A stretch of 63,976 nt of DNA, from contig CANGZD010000006.1 of assembly GCA_947458875.1 (NCBI GenBank), positions 1 through 63,976 on the forward strand, read 5' to 3'. Each line of letters begins with the position of its first letter. Position 1 is the first letter of the stretch. The position numbers and the translations under genes were made by a program. The stretch is from Sphingobacteriaceae bacterium. GTDB taxonomy: Bacteria > Bacteroidota > Bacteroidia > Sphingobacteriales > Sphingobacteriaceae. The notes beneath the pieces were generated by a model. That model saw only the letters and a program-made list of their open reading frames with translations. It searched no databases and was not told the origin of the DNA. Of the stretch, positions 16,828 to 26,016 are shown one piece after another.

Positions 16828-18357
16828 ATGTCTAATCACTCGTATTTGCTTTCAAAATCTGGCTTTGTATCTGGGGTGCAATGCGAGAAGAAGTTTTATT
16901 TCGATCGCTACCGAAAAGATCTCAAACCCGCTTTGAGTGTGCAACAAGAATCGCTTTTTGAAAAGGGTAATTTGATTGGAGATTTTGCAAAAACTTTATT
17001 TGACGGTGGTGTTGACCTTGGTGTAACTGATCGATTCGACTCCGCAGAACAGGCTAAGCGTACTCAAGCGCTACTAAAACAAAGTGTAAATACCATTTAT
17101 GAAGCAGCATTTTACGTTAAGGGAGTATTTGCTGCGCTTGACATCTTGCATCATCAGGATGGTCAATGCTGGGCGATTGAGGTGAAAAGTAGTAGCTCTG
17201 TAAAAGATTATCACCTTACGGATGCTTCTTTACAATATTGGGTTATGACTGAGTCTGGGTTAAAACCAGATAAGTTTTTCTTGATGCATGTGAACAGCGA
17301 ATATGTAAAACAAGGCCCCATCATTCCCGATGATTTTTTCACTCTTGTTGATATCACCGATCAGATAATCAATAATCAGGAATGGGTAGCTGAGCAGTTA
17401 AAATTTTTAATAGAGATTAACGATAATCGACACGAACCTGCAAAAGAAATCGGGAAACATTGTTCCAATCCGTTTGATTGTGATTATAAAGGACATTGCT
17501 GGAGTCATGTTCCGGAAGAGAATTCGGTATTCGAACTTACCAATGCCAGAGGTCGTGAATGGGATTTATATGCTAGGGGCATTTTGCATCTTCATGAAGT
17601 TCCAGATAACGAGCTTAATTTAACGACACGCCAGCAACTTCAGATTGATGGTGTTAAGTATGGCAAAACAATCATTGACAAATTTTCTATTGACGAATTC
17701 GTACGATCAGTGAGCTACCCAATCTATTATTTTGATTTTGAGACCATCAATTCTGCTATACCCATTCTCCATAATACAAGCCCATTTCAGCAAGTGCCAT
17801 TTCAGTATTCATTGCATATTGCTGAAAGTCATTCAGGTCCTGTCAGTCACAAAGAATTTTTAGCAATTGCCAAAGATTTTGTGGAGGATTCGCCCCAAGA
17901 TCCTCGCAAGACATTAATCAATCAACTAAAAGCTGATATTGGGCCCGATGGTTCGATTATGGCATATAATGCCACTTTTGAGAAGAACGTGATCAAAGCT
18001 CTTGCTGAGGCTTTCCCTGAAGATGCTGAATTCCTGCTATCCCTTTTGCCACGCTTTGTTGATCTGCTGGATGTGTTTAAGGCAGGTTGGTACTATACTC
18101 CTTCTATGAAAGGCTCCGCCTCTATCAAATATGTTTTACCCGCCCTTTTCCCCGATTTAAGTTATCAAAATTTGGAAATCGGAAATGGGGAGCAGGCCAG
18201 TACAGTTTTTCTGGAAATGATAACCGGTCAATTTAAAGGTAATGAAATTGAAATGCGTGATCATTTACTGGCTTATTGTAAACAGGATACATTTGCGATG
18301 GTTTTGTTGTATAATGAGCTTGAAAAGATTAGTGATTCACTTGGTCATCAAGATTAA
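16828..18357 (+). CDS. DUF2779 family protein, PD-(D/E)XK plus DEDD-exonuclease-like
   Basis: A 509-aa protein. Residues 1-140 resemble a Cas4/RecB-type PD-(D/E)XK nuclease (S-G-F-V-S-G-V-Q-C-E-K-K-F-Y near 11, W-A-I-E-V-K-S-S near 115) with Cys residues near 210-225 (C-S-N-P-F-D-C, then C) that could hold an iron-sulphur cluster. Residues about 290-500 form an RNase-H-like exonuclease fold (Y-Y-F-D-F-E-T, then I-M-A-Y-N-A-T-F-E-K, ending A-Y-C-K-Q-D-T). This architecture is that of DUF2779, whose role is not established. It is co-transcribed with membrane regulator 1 and divergent from the nuclease-bearing operon. Confidence 0.85.
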   Translation: MSNHSYLLSKSGFVSGVQCEKKFYFDRYRKDLKPALSVQQESLFEKGNLIGDFAKTLFDGGVDLGVTDRFDSAEQAKRTQALLKQSVNTIYEAAFYVKGVFAALDILHHQDGQCWAIEVKSSSSVKDYHLTDASLQYWVMTESGLKPDKFFLMHVNSEYVKQGPIIPDDFFTLVDITDQIINNQEWVAEQLKFLIEINDNRHEPAKEIGKHCSNPFDCDYKGHCWSHVPEENSVFELTNARGREWDLYARGILHLHEVPDNELNLTTRQQLQIDGVKYGKTIIDKFSIDEFVRSVSYPIYYFDFETINSAIPILHNTSPFQQVPFQYSLHIAESHSGPVSHKEFLAIAKDFVEDSPQDPRKTLINQLKADIGPDGSIMAYNATFEKNVIKALAEAFPEDAEFLLSLLPRFVDLLDVFKAGWYYTPSMKGSASIKYVLPALFPDLSYQNLEIGNGEQASTVFLEMITGQFKGNEIEMRDHLLAYCKQDTFAMVLLYNELEKISDSLGHQD

Positions 18358-18400
18358 CTTATATAAAATTTTATACGCTTCTTCACTATCATTTATTTAC

Positions 18401-18475
18401 ACCCTCTCAGGAATTACTGAGAGGGTTTTTTGTTTTTGGGGCTTGCTTCTGGGGTGTTGAAATGGGGGGCTTTGG
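18401..18475 (+). repeat. hairpin plus G-rich tail, copy D
   Basis: ACCCTCTCAG-GAATTA-CTGAGAGGGT followed by a T run, then GGGGCTTGCTTCTGGGGTG and GAAATGGGGGG. It serves as terminator after the DUF2779 gene and marks the right edge of the 8.6-18.4 kb block. Confidence 0.8.
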
Positions 18476-18491
18476 TTGGGAATCAACTTTT

Positions 18492-19502
18492 CTATTGTAC
18501 CCATTTTTGAATTCTATTATTACCCCAGTCTGCTACAAATATGTTTCCGGCAGCATCTGCAAAAACACCGGTTGGACCACTGAGTTGATTTGGGCCCGAA
18601 CCAGATTCATTACCTCCTGCTACAGTAATTCCAGCTGCTCCACCCGGTGTCCATTTTTGAATTCTATTATTTCCAAGATCTGAAATAAAGATATTACCTG
18701 ATTGATCAATAAATATATTTGTTGGACCTGCTAAAAACTCAGCAGCCGAACCAGGTTTATTTTGTCCAGCTACAGTAGTCCCAATTGTAGACCCTTGAGC
18801 CCATTTCTGTATGCGGCAATTTTGATGATCTACTACGAAGATTGCACCATTTGAGTCTACATATACATCTTTTGGTTTATGTAATAGATTATTTGCATTA
18901 CCATTTTCACGAACACGCCCCGCCACTGTCGATCCACTGGTAGCACCGGGAGCCCATTTCTGAATTCGGTGATTACCCTCATCGGCTACATATAAATTAT
19001 CCGAAGCATCTACAAATACACCTGAAGGGTAGTCAAATTGATCAGGACCACCACCACTAACAGGTCCTGTAGGCGATGATCGGCCTGCAATAGTTATTCC
19101 ATTGGTGGCTCCCGCTGCCCACTTCTGTACCCGACTATTTCCACTATCCGCTATGTAGATTGTACCGTTTTTATCGAGAAATATTCCTTGCGGGTTATTC
19201 AATTGGTTTGACCCGTAACCTCTGCCATTTCCACCAGCAACAGTAGTTCCAATGGTTGCACCTGGAGCCCACTTTTGTATGCGGTCATTTTTAGCATCAG
19301 CAACATAAATATTTCCTGAAAAGTCTACAAATACGTCAGAAGGATTATTTAATTGGTTAGCCGCCGATCCGGCACCGTTACCTCCAGCCACCGTGACACC
19401 TGTTTTTGTAGTTTTAGGTTCTTCAGCAGTATCACTTTTTTTACACGCACTGAATAAAAGTATACTTAGCAGTGTGAACTTTAAAATGTTTCTCATCAGC
19501 AT
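18492..19502 (-). CDS. NHL-repeat lipoprotein
   Basis: 336 aa with a lipoprotein signal (L-L-F-S-A-C-K-K-S). The rest is six NHL-type repeats of about 50 residues, each with N-P-x-D/G-V-F-V-D, G-N-I-Y-V-A-D and N-R-I-Q-K-W, predicted to close as a six-bladed beta propeller on the cell surface. Each repeat also ends with T-V-A-G-x-N-G/x. NHL propellers bind proteins, sugars or RNA; no ligand is evident. The near-identical repeats suggest recent internal duplication. It is a single-gene unit between hairpin copies D and E. Confidence 0.88.
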   Translation of the reverse strand: MLMRNILKFTLLSILLFSACKKSDTAEEPKTTKTGVTVAGGNGAGSAANQLNNPSDVFVDFSGNIYVADAKNDRIQKWAPGATIGTTVAGGNGRGYGSNQLNNPQGIFLDKNGTIYIADSGNSRVQKWAAGATNGITIAGRSSPTGPVSGGGPDQFDYPSGVFVDASDNLYVADEGNHRIQKWAPGATSGSTVAGRVRENGNANNLLHKPKDVYVDSNGAIFVVDHQNCRIQKWAQGSTIGTTVAGQNKPGSAAEFLAGPTNIFIDQSGNIFISDLGNNRIQKWTPGGAAGITVAGGNESGSGPNQLSGPTGVFADAAGNIFVADWGNNRIQKWVQ

Positions 19503-19547
19503 TGATGTGGGGTTAATAATTATAAATCATATTTCACTACTAGATTC

Positions 19548-19590
19548 AAAAATCCTGAGAGGATTTTTTATTTAAGTGGTGTGCTAGGAG
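19548..19590 (+). repeat. hairpin repeat, short copy E
   Basis: AAATCCT-GAG-AGGATTT with a T run, then GTGGTGTGCTAGGAGG. A shortened member of the family, 7 bases before the 3' end of the next minus-strand lipoprotein. Confidence 0.6.
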
Positions 19591-19596
19591 GTAAAG

Positions 19597-20352
19597 TTAA
19601 TTTCCAGAACCTCTCAGAAATCTATCACTAGTTGAATCAAATTTTATTCGCATCCAAGTATCAGAGTATGTACTGTATATTCTGTAGAGTCCTTTTGGAA
19701 TCACACTTCCGGTGTAATTAATCAGGTATGACGACAATTGGGTGTTTGTGTTCAACACCGTCTGAGTATTGTTGCCACTTGAAACCATTCTAGTCCCGAT
19801 CATTCCGTATGAAGCAATTTTATGCTGTCTCCTAGTATCGTTATTCATTGCTGAAACAGGGATGGCAACTAAGACCCATGCATTATCATTAACGGTATTT
19901 TTGGGTATTTTTACGGTTTCAAAATTATATGCAATCTTTGGGTTGCCTTGAGCATCTTTACCTCCGCTTACTTGTGGAATATTAGAAGATATTACCTTTG
20001 GTAATACACCGTTGGTCCACAAAGGCATACTTAAGTAGTTGTTCAAATCTCTGAAATTAGTATTTCGAATACCAATCCCTGTCCAACAAGCATAAAACGG
20101 AATACCAGTAGACTGCGGATCTCTTGGAATTGTTTTTAGGTAATCAACTACTAGCCTAAGTTTAGACTGTGTTTCGATGAAAATATATGCTTTCAGATTT
20201 GGCTCTGTGTTTGTCCTAATTGTTGGTTGTGCTGCTTGAGTTTCTGCAATTTTCGGTGTTTCTATTTCTCTAGTTATGATTTTATCTTTTGAGCAGGATG
20301 CTAAAAGTAGTATTGCAATAACAGGTGCAAAAATTATTGATTTCAATTTCAT
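19597..20352 (-). CDS. uncharacterised lipoprotein
   Basis: 251 aa with a lipoprotein signal ending L-L-L-A-S-C-S-K-D. The mature part has no family I recognise; a central region (I-P-F-Y-A-C-W-T-G-I-G-I-R, then W-V-L-V-A-I-P-V-S-A-M-N-N) and a C-terminal segment (K-G-L-Y-R-I-Y-S-T-Y-S-D-T-W-M) look beta-rich. It is a single-gene unit between hairpin copies E and F. Surface location is likely; the role is unknown. Confidence 0.75.
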   Translation of the reverse strand: MKLKSIIFAPVIAILLLASCSKDKIITREIETPKIAETQAAQPTIRTNTEPNLKAYIFIETQSKLRLVVDYLKTIPRDPQSTGIPFYACWTGIGIRNTNFRDLNNYLSMPLWTNGVLPKVISSNIPQVSGGKDAQGNPKIAYNFETVKIPKNTVNDNAWVLVAIPVSAMNNDTRRQHKIASYGMIGTRMVSSGNNTQTVLNTNTQLSSYLINYTGSVIPKGLYRIYSTYSDTWMRIKFDSTSDRFLRGSGN

Positions 20353-20624
20353 GGTACCGTTTGTTTAACTGGATCTATGTTTCTTTTATTAAAGATATGT
20401 TTTCTATATGAATTTCTGATAAAGCACTAATAATCAAAGTATAAATCAAGCCTCATTTAAAAATGGAGAGGATTTTTTATGCGCTGTTTTCTTAGTATAG
20501 CCCTATAACTTTGCCATTCGTTAACTAATGTTTTTTGTTTATAGGGTGTGCTTGTGGGGTGCTGAAAAGGGGGATTTATTTTGAAGGTTTGTTTATTGAA
20601 TATCAGTGAATCCTAACTTGATTA
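20353..20624. repeat. degenerate hairpin plus G-rich tail, copy F
   Basis: A gene-free stretch. The hairpin (about 20450-20477) is eroded, but the tail at 20543-20573 (GGGTGTGCTTGTGGGG, then TGCTGAAAAGGGGG) is nearly identical to copy C, and the following TTGAAGGTTTG also occurs after copy A (213-223). Confidence 0.65.
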
Positions 20625-20653
20625 TGTAATAACGTAATATAACACTGTAAATC
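20625..20653 (+). promoter_or_regulatory. possible shared motif upstream of FG-GAP gene
   Basis: GTAATAACGT, then AACACTGTAAATC, aligns loosely with the regulator motif GTGAATTACGT...CACACATTGAATC. It ends 78 bases before the start at 20732. This is the weakest member of the set. Confidence 0.3.
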
Positions 20654-20731
20654 TTGCCCATAGTTAACAATAGAGCTAATTTTAAGTTTTATTTAACACC
20701 AGTTATTAAATTTTTCCCTAAATCATTTCAA

Positions 20732-22210
20732 ATGAAAAGTTCCACCACTGGAAAAATCATCGTACTACTAATGATGGTAGTATTAAGTTGTAAAAAGTCG
20801 GAAGAGGTGGAGCCCAAACCGCAAGAGGTAAAAGTAAACTTTACTTTGACGCCGGACGATAAGGCTGGTACTTATACTTTGAGCAAAGATTCTTTGGATT
20901 TAACGATTTCTGTATCATCTACTATCCCCGATGCCGGACTTCTTTATCAAATAGAGGCTAAAAGATCTTCGGGTGATCAACTAATTTATAAAGTAGACAG
21001 CAATTCAAAGCAAAACAAACTTCAGTTAAAAATTCCGGGTTTCGGACTCAAAGCCGACTATACGGTAAAGGTGACCGTAAGATCTAAGAATAATCCTCTT
21101 AATACGGAATCAAAAACAATTCAAATCATCCGCAATAGAATAGTTGTCAATTTTTTGAAGCCTTCTTATGAACTCTCCGCCAGAGTTAAATTATGGCAAG
21201 ATTATCCGGGGGGCTACGCAACGGTAGCTAAATTAGATTACGATGGCGATGGTTTGCAGGATTATGTCTGGTTTGAAGGCTATGATGTTACCAAAACCTA
21301 CACTTGGCCGGGACCTATTTTCGAAAAGTTTAATGGGAGCAGTTTTGTTAAACAGCAGATCACCTTTCCTGGCACCCAATTGTTTGCAGAAAAAATATTA
21401 GTTGGCGATTTTAACAATGATACCTATCCTGATTTATTCCTGGTATCACACATTGATGAATGGGCGGGTTGTACCAACTGTAAGCCAACACCCATTAACC
21501 CGCCTCACATTATTTTCAACTCCGCTAATGGGTTTAATCGTGTTAAATCATTTACAGATATTACAGGCGATTGGACTCCAGGTTGTTCAGGAGATATCGA
21601 TAAAGACGGTGATTTAGATGTGTTGTTATTTTCTCACCACCAAGACGTCAGTCCGACAAGCAGAGCATTAATTAATAATGGATCTGGGGAATTTACCTAT
21701 GCTGATTATGGCATTAGTGATATTGACTGGGCCGATAGGGCAGAATTGGTCGATATGAATAATGATGGGTTTTTGGATTTGATCATCAATGATGTGGTAG
21801 ATGAAAATGGTTACGCGAATAGATTTAGGGTTTTGTGGGGTAATGGGGGTCCTTTCTCAAAGGCTAATAGCACCCGTATATTATATTCGAATCAACTTTT
21901 TATGATCAGTATCGCAGCTGAAGATTTAGATAATGATGGTAAAAGAGAGCTGATTACTGTTGGTGGTAGAGTGAATGGCGATTGGGAGATCAATATCTTT
22001 AAAACAACAGATTATAAGGCCTATCAAGACATTACAGCGAGTAGTATCCAGGATAATATTAAAAAAAGTGCAGATGGGATAATGAATGGTCCTATACAAG
22101 TACAGGATCTGAACGGCGATGGTAAAATGGATATTTTTACAGCAGATCGTCGTATGAACTTAATTTGGCAAAAGGATGCTGGAGGGGTTTACAAGAGAAA
22201 GGCGCTTTAG
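20732..22210 (+). CDS. FG-GAP/VCBS-repeat lipoprotein 1
   Basis: 492 aa from the ATG at 20732, chosen because the lipoprotein signal (V-V-L-S-C-K-K-S) starts there; a TTG at 20654 would add an implausible leader. Residues 30-140 form an immunoglobulin-like beta domain. From about 150 come calcium-binding-type D-x-D-G-D-G / D-x-N-N-D/G-x repeats (D-Y-D-G-D-G-L-Q-D-Y, D-F-N-N-D-T-Y-P-D, D-K-D-G-D-L-D, D-M-N-N-D-G-F-L-D, D-L-N-G-D-G-K-M-D), a seven-bladed integrin-alpha-like propeller. It is probably a surface binding or adhesion protein. It resembles the FG-GAP lipoproteins at 33515 and 35458. Confidence 0.87.
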   Translation: MKSSTTGKIIVLLMMVVLSCKKSEEVEPKPQEVKVNFTLTPDDKAGTYTLSKDSLDLTISVSSTIPDAGLLYQIEAKRSSGDQLIYKVDSNSKQNKLQLKIPGFGLKADYTVKVTVRSKNNPLNTESKTIQIIRNRIVVNFLKPSYELSARVKLWQDYPGGYATVAKLDYDGDGLQDYVWFEGYDVTKTYTWPGPIFEKFNGSSFVKQQITFPGTQLFAEKILVGDFNNDTYPDLFLVSHIDEWAGCTNCKPTPINPPHIIFNSANGFNRVKSFTDITGDWTPGCSGDIDKDGDLDVLLFSHHQDVSPTSRALINNGSGEFTYADYGISDIDWADRAELVDMNNDGFLDLIINDVVDENGYANRFRVLWGNGGPFSKANSTRILYSNQLFMISIAAEDLDNDGKRELITVGGRVNGDWEINIFKTTDYKAYQDITASSIQDNIKKSADGIMNGPIQVQDLNGDGKMDIFTADRRMNLIWQKDAGGVYKRKAL

Positions 22211-22235
22211 ATTCGTTTCTGGTTTTTTCAAGATA

Positions 22236-22300
22236 AAAACTCTCTTAGGAAATCTTGTGAAGGTTTTTGGTAGGCGGGGTTTGTAATGTGCTAAGGCAAT
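22236..22300 (+). repeat. hairpin repeat, degenerate copy G
   Basis: AAAACTCTCTTAGG-AAAT then an imperfect right arm, followed by GGTTTTTGG and a G-rich tail with AATGTGCT. It lies between the convergent FG-GAP gene and GH92 and is the last copy found; none is seen to the right. Confidence 0.55.
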
Positions 22301-22327
22301 TTCGGTTTCAAATGCAAGTTTAAATAA

Positions 22328-24466
22328 TTACTTGAACAGTAGTTTCTTAGCAAGTGTGAATTGCTGTTGTGTGAAGTACACTTGTTTAAAGGGTTTGCCA
22401 TCAATTTCAAGATGGTTGATTTGCCCATCGCGGTTCAAGTTCTTTATCCGAGTATACTTATTACCTGGGCCTTGATATACTTTGGCCCTTCTTACCTGAG
22501 GTGCTCCGATGATGTATTGTCCATTGATCGGATTGACGGGATAAAAACCCAAGGTCGAAAAAATGTACCATGCACTCATTTGACCGCAATCATCGTTACC
22601 AATCATTCCGTTGGGTGTATTGCTATAAAATTGCTCACTAATATCTTTAATGATCTTTTTCCCTTTTTCAGGACGTGGCGTGAAAGCATATAGGTACGCA
22701 ATGTGGTGACTTGGTTCATTGCCATGTGCATATTGCCCTATCATGGCTTCTTGGCCCAGGTATTTGTTTGCATTGATCGGTTTGATGCTAAAGAAGCTAT
22801 CCAATTTTGCTTCTAATGCTTGTTTACTGCCGAGCAAGTTTATGATACCTTCAATATCGTATTGGGCAGGAGTCCAAAAATATTGCCAGGCGTTGGCTTC
22901 CGTATAATCACCGGGGTTGTTCATAGGGGAGGTGGCCGTTAGTGGATCAAAAGGAGTCCTCCAGTTGCCTTTACTGTCTTTCCCCCTAAACAAATTTGTA
23001 GAAGGATCGAACAGGTTTTTATAATTCTTACTTCTCTGCTCGTATTTTTTGGCTAACTCTGATTTTCCCAATGTAATTGCCATTTGTGCAATAGCTGCAT
23101 CGTCTATGCCATGCTCGAGGGTTCTGGAAACAGATTCATTATCCAAACTATCTAAGGGGTAATAGCTGAATTTGTTCAGTAAGGTCCAGTTACTGTTCAC
23201 ATGATTTTCTGAGCTTGACTTTACCATCCAATGTAAAGCTTTTTCAGCATCAAATCCGCGAAAACCCTTTTGATAGGCATCGGCTATTACCGGAATGGCA
23301 TGATTGCCAATCATACAATAATTATCCTTTCCCCAGGCTGTCCAAATGGGGAGAAATTCGGCAGCTTCGGCATGATCGATAAAGGTGTTGACGAAACCGT
23401 CTACCCGTTCAGGAGCTATAATTGTATACATTGGATGTGCCGCCCGGTAGGTATCCCATAGGGAAAGAGTTGAGTAATAGGTTTTATTCTTTGCGGTTTT
23501 TACCCGGTCATCAGCTCCGCGATATTGCCCATTTACATCTGCAATATTGCTGGGTTGTATAAATAAACGATACATGGAAGTATAGAAAATCTCTTTTAGT
23601 TTTCTAGGTGCTTTAATCTGTATCCTACTCAAATAGGTTTCCCATGCTACCTTTGCCGCTTTCACCACTTTTTGGAAATCCCAATGAGGAATTTCGGCTT
23701 GCAGATTAAGCTGTGCACCTGCAGTACTGACTGTTGACAAGGCTATTTTGGTGGACAAGGTCCGATCCTTTAGTTCAAAGTCGAGCACGTAGCGAGGTGC
23801 TTTTTCTTTTTGGTTTCTTGGTAATTCTTTAACCTGCTTAAATGCCTGATTGAACTTGATCACGAAGTAATAGGTCTTTTCTACCCAATTTTTTGTTTTC
23901 ACCCAGCCGCTGATGGTGGAGTCGTTGTCAAACTTGATATCGCTGTCCAATACTAAACTATCGGTCATGAAACGTAATCCATGCTGGAAATCTATCAGCA
24001 GTCTGGCCCCGTTTGTCGGATAACGATAAAGATGAAATGCCCCCCTTTCGGAGGCGGTTAACTCAACCGCAATATTAGAATTTAGCTTAACGGAGTAGTA
24101 ACCGGGAGTAGCATTTTCAGAACTTTTATCGTACCCGATTCGCCTAACCGGATCCTGATCTATCCGCATGGGTAAAAGTAAAATATCTCCAAATTCAGGT
24201 ATTCCGGTTCCGTTTGCACGAGTTTGAGAAAATCCCAATAAACTGGTATCACGATATTGGTAACCACTGGTATACTCCCAACCGGTATCCTGGTTATCGG
24301 GCCCCGGTTGTACCATGCCAAATGGCAAGCAGGGGCCGGGAAAGGCATGCCCTGTACCATCGGTCCCTATGAAAGGATTTACATATTTTGTGTACCCCTT
24401 TTTTTGCGCAATAAGGTTATCCGCCACCATAATTAAACACAAAATGAATAGAACTATTCTCTTCAT
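22328..24466 (-). CDS. GH92 family alpha-mannosidase-like glycosidase
   Basis: A 712-aa secreted enzyme (signal peptide ending N-L-I-A-Q). It opens with the GH92 hallmark Y-V-N-P-F-I-G-T-D-G-T-G-H, F-P-G-P and P-F-G-M-V-Q, and carries the C-terminal G-N-D-D-C-G-Q-M-S-A-W-Y-I-F and H-G-N-E-P-S-H-H motifs expected near the calcium-binding catalytic site. Characterised members are calcium-dependent exo-alpha-mannosidases. It is the last gene of the minus-strand sugar operon, 5 bases after the amylase gene. With two GH13 enzymes and a sugar transporter, the substrate may be a mixed alpha-linked oligosaccharide. Confidence 0.92.
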   Translation of the reverse strand: MKRIVLFILCLIMVADNLIAQKKGYTKYVNPFIGTDGTGHAFPGPCLPFGMVQPGPDNQDTGWEYTSGYQYRDTSLLGFSQTRANGTGIPEFGDILLLPMRIDQDPVRRIGYDKSSENATPGYYSVKLNSNIAVELTASERGAFHLYRYPTNGARLLIDFQHGLRFMTDSLVLDSDIKFDNDSTISGWVKTKNWVEKTYYFVIKFNQAFKQVKELPRNQKEKAPRYVLDFELKDRTLSTKIALSTVSTAGAQLNLQAEIPHWDFQKVVKAAKVAWETYLSRIQIKAPRKLKEIFYTSMYRLFIQPSNIADVNGQYRGADDRVKTAKNKTYYSTLSLWDTYRAAHPMYTIIAPERVDGFVNTFIDHAEAAEFLPIWTAWGKDNYCMIGNHAIPVIADAYQKGFRGFDAEKALHWMVKSSSENHVNSNWTLLNKFSYYPLDSLDNESVSRTLEHGIDDAAIAQMAITLGKSELAKKYEQRSKNYKNLFDPSTNLFRGKDSKGNWRTPFDPLTATSPMNNPGDYTEANAWQYFWTPAQYDIEGIINLLGSKQALEAKLDSFFSIKPINANKYLGQEAMIGQYAHGNEPSHHIAYLYAFTPRPEKGKKIIKDISEQFYSNTPNGMIGNDDCGQMSAWYIFSTLGFYPVNPINGQYIIGAPQVRRAKVYQGPGNKYTRIKNLNRDGQINHLEIDGKPFKQVYFTQQQFTLAKKLLFK

Positions 24467-24471
24467 GGCTT

Positions 24472-26016
24472 TTATTTTTTCAGTTCAAAAACAGCAAACT
24501 GATAGGGTTCGAGATTGATTTTCTTGTCATCAATGGTGCTTTTACCCATCAAGACATTATATCTTTTATGCTCATCTTCAAATTTTGCTTGTTGAGTTTT
24601 GCTTGAAAGATTTACTGCAACCAGCACTTTCTTGTTATCAACTATCCTATAAAAACTAAATACGTTCTCGTTGTCATTTGGAGCGTGTGCATATTTTCCA
24701 ATAGCTAATGCGGGATTACTTTGTTTAAGTCGGATTAGCTTTTTATAATGGTTTAAAAGTGAAAGGTTGTCATTTAGTTGTTCTTCTACAGAAATCCCAT
24801 CTGTTGATTTAAGGTTTTCATCGAATTTTTTAATACCATTAGCATTGTACCAAGTGGCCATTCCCTTTCCTTGGCCAGATGTGTACCATTCAAATGCTTC
24901 GCGACGAGGTATGTCATTGGCATCTGTGTTTCCCCAATTCCCACTTTTCCCTTTCATGCCTATTTCCTGACCATAATATATAGATGGGACTCCTCCAATA
25001 AGGCAAAGTAAGGCGGCAGCTAATTTTTGCTTTTCAATAGCTGTTTCAACTGAAGCGAGCCTGTCTAAATCATGGTTCTCCAGAAAAATGATTTGCTCTT
25101 TACCACTTGGACATTTTGACAAAATACTATCGGCATTGCTGATTAATAGTTGTTTGTTAAATGATAAAATCGCTTTTTGTAAGCCGAAGCCAAACATCCT
25201 ATCTACACCAGTCTTCTCAAAATAGTTAAAGCCATAATCATTCCAGTCAGATTGCTCGGCTACATTTTTAAGTGCGGGATTTATCGTTTTTAGGTGCGAA
25301 AGTAATGGCTCCCAAAAATTAACAAATAAATTTGTGAGTTGTGGCTTACCATCCAGATGGTCCATGGCGTGGTCAAGTCTAAAGCCATCTACACCGTCAT
25401 CAAATTTTCCGTCTTTATTGGGGTCAACAAAATAGGAAAATAGATTTTTGTTGTACTCGAGTACATTTTTGTTCCTCAAGTTTACGGTAGTAATTTTGAT
25501 GGAAGTACCATCATAACTGTTTAACTGCCTTAAGTCAAATATCATAGTTGATGGAATCTTATGTTCGGCATCGTCAAATAAGATAAAATCACTGTAAGGG
25601 GATTGCAAATTGCCCACCGCATCTTGCCACCACAAATGTTTCTCTGCAATGTATTGGGTTTCCATATCCATATAAATTTTCATTCCCCGTTTGTGAATTT
25701 CCCTTACCAATGAAATGTATTCCTGCATGGTTCCAAATTCAGGATCAATTTTTTCAAAATCGTTTGCAAAATAATTGTGGTAGCAATCAGCATCGTACAA
25801 GGGCAATAACAAAACAGAGGTAACGCCGAGGTCTTGCAGATAGGGTAGTTTTTGCTTTAATCCATTCAGATCACCCTGCATATCGCCATTGCTGTCATAA
25901 TAGCTCCGTAGAAATAAATGATAAATTACTTCGCCCTTCATTAGGCGGTTTTTTTTCTGTGCGAAGCAGAGGCTACTTGTAATTAGTAATAACTTAAGGA
26001 ATAATATTCTCATCAT
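24472..26016 (-). CDS. secreted GH13 alpha-amylase-family enzyme
   Basis: 514 aa with signal peptide (L-L-L-I-T-S-S-L-C-F-A-Q). A (beta/alpha)8 barrel carries GH13 regions: D-G-F-R-L-D-H with the nucleophile Asp, N-V-A-E-Q-S-D-W with the acid Glu, and F-L-E-N-H-D-L-D-R with the third Asp. A short C-terminal beta domain ends near 514. The usual second conserved region (D-x-V-x-N-H) is altered to M-D-M-E-T-Q, so substrate preference may differ from classical amylase. It probably cuts alpha-glucosidic oligosaccharides in the periplasm. It is immediately adjacent to the next GH13 gene (no gap). Confidence 0.9.
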   Translation of the reverse strand: MMRILFLKLLLITSSLCFAQKKNRLMKGEVIYHLFLRSYYDSNGDMQGDLNGLKQKLPYLQDLGVTSVLLLPLYDADCYHNYFANDFEKIDPEFGTMQEYISLVREIHKRGMKIYMDMETQYIAEKHLWWQDAVGNLQSPYSDFILFDDAEHKIPSTMIFDLRQLNSYDGTSIKITTVNLRNKNVLEYNKNLFSYFVDPNKDGKFDDGVDGFRLDHAMDHLDGKPQLTNLFVNFWEPLLSHLKTINPALKNVAEQSDWNDYGFNYFEKTGVDRMFGFGLQKAILSFNKQLLISNADSILSKCPSGKEQIIFLENHDLDRLASVETAIEKQKLAAALLCLIGGVPSIYYGQEIGMKGKSGNWGNTDANDIPRREAFEWYTSGQGKGMATWYNANGIKKFDENLKSTDGISVEEQLNDNLSLLNHYKKLIRLKQSNPALAIGKYAHAPNDNENVFSFYRIVDNKKVLVAVNLSSKTQQAKFEDEHKRYNVLMGKSTIDDKKINLEPYQFAVFELKK

